Source: a virus
Virus record (IMG/VR): IMGVR_UViG_3300028802_000186
Span: 1 to 56,476 of that record
Reading direction: 5' to 3' (one strand)
Length of the DNA stretch: 56,476 nucleotides
Position 1 is the first letter of the stretch. Each line of letters opens with the position of its first letter. Below the pieces are notes generated by a model, which saw nothing but the letters and a program-made list of their open reading frames with translations, searched no databases and was not told the DNA's origin. A program made the translations under genes and the position numbers. Below, piece after piece: positions 54,996 to 56,476 of this stretch.

Positions 54996-56476
54996 CGACG
55001 CTCGGCACGCTGGTCAAGGGCCTCGGCCTTTCGATCGCTCCGCTGCCATTCGACCCAGCCCGCGTCATGCTCGAACTGGGTCACGCCATCGCCCGGCACA
55101 ACATGACGGCGTCCATGGCGGGGCCCGGCCACAGCCCTAGCCCCGCCGCCGGTCTCGGCAACCCGGCCAGCGTCCTCGCTTCCGTCATCGCCTGGACCCA
55201 GCAGGACGACGACGCTCACGAACCGTGCTCGCTCACCGCCTGCCGCCACCCGCTGCACCCCGGTCCCTGCAAGGGCTGGAAAGGCACCCTGCATGCCGTC
55301 TCCCCTGGCACGTATCGGCAGCTCGAAGAGGCCCGCGTCGAGAAGGCCAACACCCGCCGCCTCAAGCGCATCGCCGACCTGCGATCCCAGGGCAAGCCGA
55401 TCCCCCGCAAGCTGCTCGAAGAGATCAAGCCGAAGCCCGCCCCCGTCCACCCCGCCAACAACGCCCAGGCCGTGCCGCTCGGGCAGGTCAACCAGAAGGC
55501 CGACCTCGCCGGAGGCCAGGCGCACACCGCCGGTCAGGCCGTCTCCAAGGCGGCGGGCGTCCAGGTCAAGACGGCCCCGCCGCTGCCGCTCGGGCCGAAG
55601 CAGAAGAAGCCGACCATCGCCGGTCGCGGCCCCGCGTTCGTCATCACTCAGCCGAAGGTCACCGACACCTACAAGCTGGACAAAGCCGACAAGATTACCC
55701 CGCAGGAGTGGAGCAGCCTCACCGACGCGGACAAGACGACCATCCGCAACGAGCTGACCGCCATCAAAGCGCGTGGCTTCGGCCCGCAGCAGACCAAGGC
55801 TGACGCCCTCCTGGCCAAGCTTCCCGCCCCCGGCGCCGCCAACGGCCTCGCCCCCGGCACCCCCGGCACCATCACCACGCCGAGCGGCAAGGTGTACCAG
55901 AAGGTCAGCGTTGCCCCCGGCAAGGTCAGCCTCGGACAGGCGTCCAAGACGGTCCCCGCCGCGCCGTCCGCAACGCCCACGCCGCAGCTCCCCGCCCCGC
56001 CCCCGGCGCCCAGGCGGGGCACCCGCGACCAGAACGGCATTCTGAACAAGCCGCTCCCCGGCGGCTCGGTCTCCTCGACCTCGGTGGGTCTACCCCAGGG
56101 CTACCGGATCACCCGCGACGGCATGGGCTACAGCCTCAAGCACAACGGGAGGCTGATCCGCACCAGCTCGACGCAGGCCGCCCTGGAGAAGTACGCCGCC
56201 GAGCACCACGCCAGCGCGGTGCTCGGTCTGCCTGCGCCCGCCACGCCGCCGCCCGCCGCGCCGTCGGCCACCAAGCCCGACATCACCGACCAGGTGAAGA
56301 AGGCCCTCGACCCGTCGGCCAAGCTCGGCCCGCCCGCCCGCCTGTTCGTGCACCGCCAGATGACTAAGGGCCAGTTCGACAGCCTTGACGACGCCACCCA
56401 GAAGAAGGTCCTCGACGACCTGGACCACCAGATCGCCAACGGCTCGGGTGCGCGGACGAAGCAGCTTGCCAAGGAT
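54992..56476 (+). CDS. Giant virion-associated protein, N-terminal part
   Basis: Continues at position 1 across the circular join. Residues 1-70 include a helical start (MTTLGTLVKGLGLSIAPLPF). A Cys/His set at about 80-95 (CSLTACRHPLHPGPC) could bind zinc. RRLKRIADLRSQGKPIPRKL is a basic helix. A Pro/Lys linker leads to the first helical repeat at about residue 234 (ITPQEWSSLTDADKTTIRNE). Long Pro/Ala linkers follow before the repeats in the continuation. No signal peptide. The start is fixed by ATGA overlap with the micro-ORF. Confidence 0.85.
   Translation, partial: MTTLGTLVKGLGLSIAPLPFDPARVMLELGHAIARHNMTASMAGPGHSPSPAAGLGNPASVLASVIAWTQQDDDAHEPCSLTACRHPLHPGPCKGWKGTLHAVSPGTYRQLEEARVEKANTRRLKRIADLRSQGKPIPRKLLEEIKPKPAPVHPANNAQAVPLGQVNQKADLAGGQAHTAGQAVSKAAGVQVKTAPPLPLGPKQKKPTIAGRGPAFVITQPKVTDTYKLDKADKITPQEWSSLTDADKTTIRNELTAIKARGFGPQQTKADALLAKLPAPGAANGLAPGTPGTITTPSGKVYQKVSVAPGKVSLGQASKTVPAAPSATPTPQLPAPPPAPRRGTRDQNGILNKPLPGGSVSSTSVGLPQGYRITRDGMGYSLKHNGRLIRTSSTQAALEKYAAEHHASAVLGLPAPATPPPAAPSATKPDITDQVKKALDPSAKLGPPARLFVHRQMTKGQFDSLDDATQKKVLDDLDHQIANGSGARTKQLAKD
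56345..56476. repeat. Right copy of the 132-bp terminal repeat
   Basis: Matches 1-132 with A for C at 56471, within the giant ORF. Confidence 0.95.

Noticed and set aside
1-56476. CRISPR array, insertion sequence, integrase or attachment site
   Set aside because: No regularly spaced repeats, transposase or recombinase ORF, or att-like tRNA overlap was found on either strand.

Overview
The window is a phage genome, not a bacterial chromosome segment. It carries a complete siphovirus structural module: terminase, portal, MuF, prohead protease, HK97-type major capsid protein, head-tail connectors, tail chaperones, tape measure, tail tip and fibres, M15-type endolysin and holin candidates. GC content is high, starts are often GTG, and genes are tightly coupled through GTGA/ATGA/TGATG overlaps. 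Small zinc-ribbon and two-gene families typical of actinobacteriophages are common. I infer a lytic-looking siphovirus of a high-GC actinobacterium; the host genus cannot be read from the sequence. I see no integrase, immunity repressor, DNA polymerase, primase or replicative helicase.

The first 132 bases reappear as the last 132 bases (positions 56345-56476) with a single mismatch. The map is therefore circular or terminally redundant at about 56.34 kb, cut inside one giant gene. Read across the join, that gene starts at 54992 and ends at 4167 (about 1839 codons).

Right arm and left edge: 41306-43655 holds terminase small subunit, a tiny zinc-binding ORF and terminase large subunit. 43656-49845 is an accessory island with hairpin arrays, tRNA-like genes with abnormal anticodon arms, small proteins and a membrane-anchored macrodomain. 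50159-54954 holds portal, MuF and a glycosyltransferase. 54992 through 4167 encodes the giant repeat-NUDIX-ADP-ribosyltransferase protein. 4600-6805 holds the prohead protease. 6860-10289 is a mainly minus-strand island (DUF1810-like protein, zinc ribbons, a second glycosyltransferase). 10394-16444 holds capsid and connectors, and 16654-28314 the tail. The two tail-chaperone candidates are separated by about 3 kb that includes a beta-helix tailspike. 28371-30567 is the lysis region.

Minus-strand block 30508-37302: an HNH endonuclease, an Acb2-like anti-CBASS candidate, a two-repeat Ltp-type superinfection-exclusion lipoprotein, a second lipoprotein, a HicA-like protein, an ERF annealing protein and two replication-initiation or helicase-loader-like proteins. 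Plus-strand 37471-41223 carries two ParB-like proteins and a secreted neprosin-like protein.

Three genome-scale signals stand out. (1) A 13-base element, GATCnAAAACGAT, occurs about 17-18 times on both strands and in several reading frames. (2) A dyad, TGTATGC-N5-GCATACA, occurs five times upstream of accessory operons. (3) ADP-ribose chemistry recurs: an ART and a NUDIX domain in one probable virion protein, plus a membrane-anchored macrodomain with an altered active site. Together these suggest a T4-Alt-like host-modification strategy in a siphovirus. That is inference from domain content.
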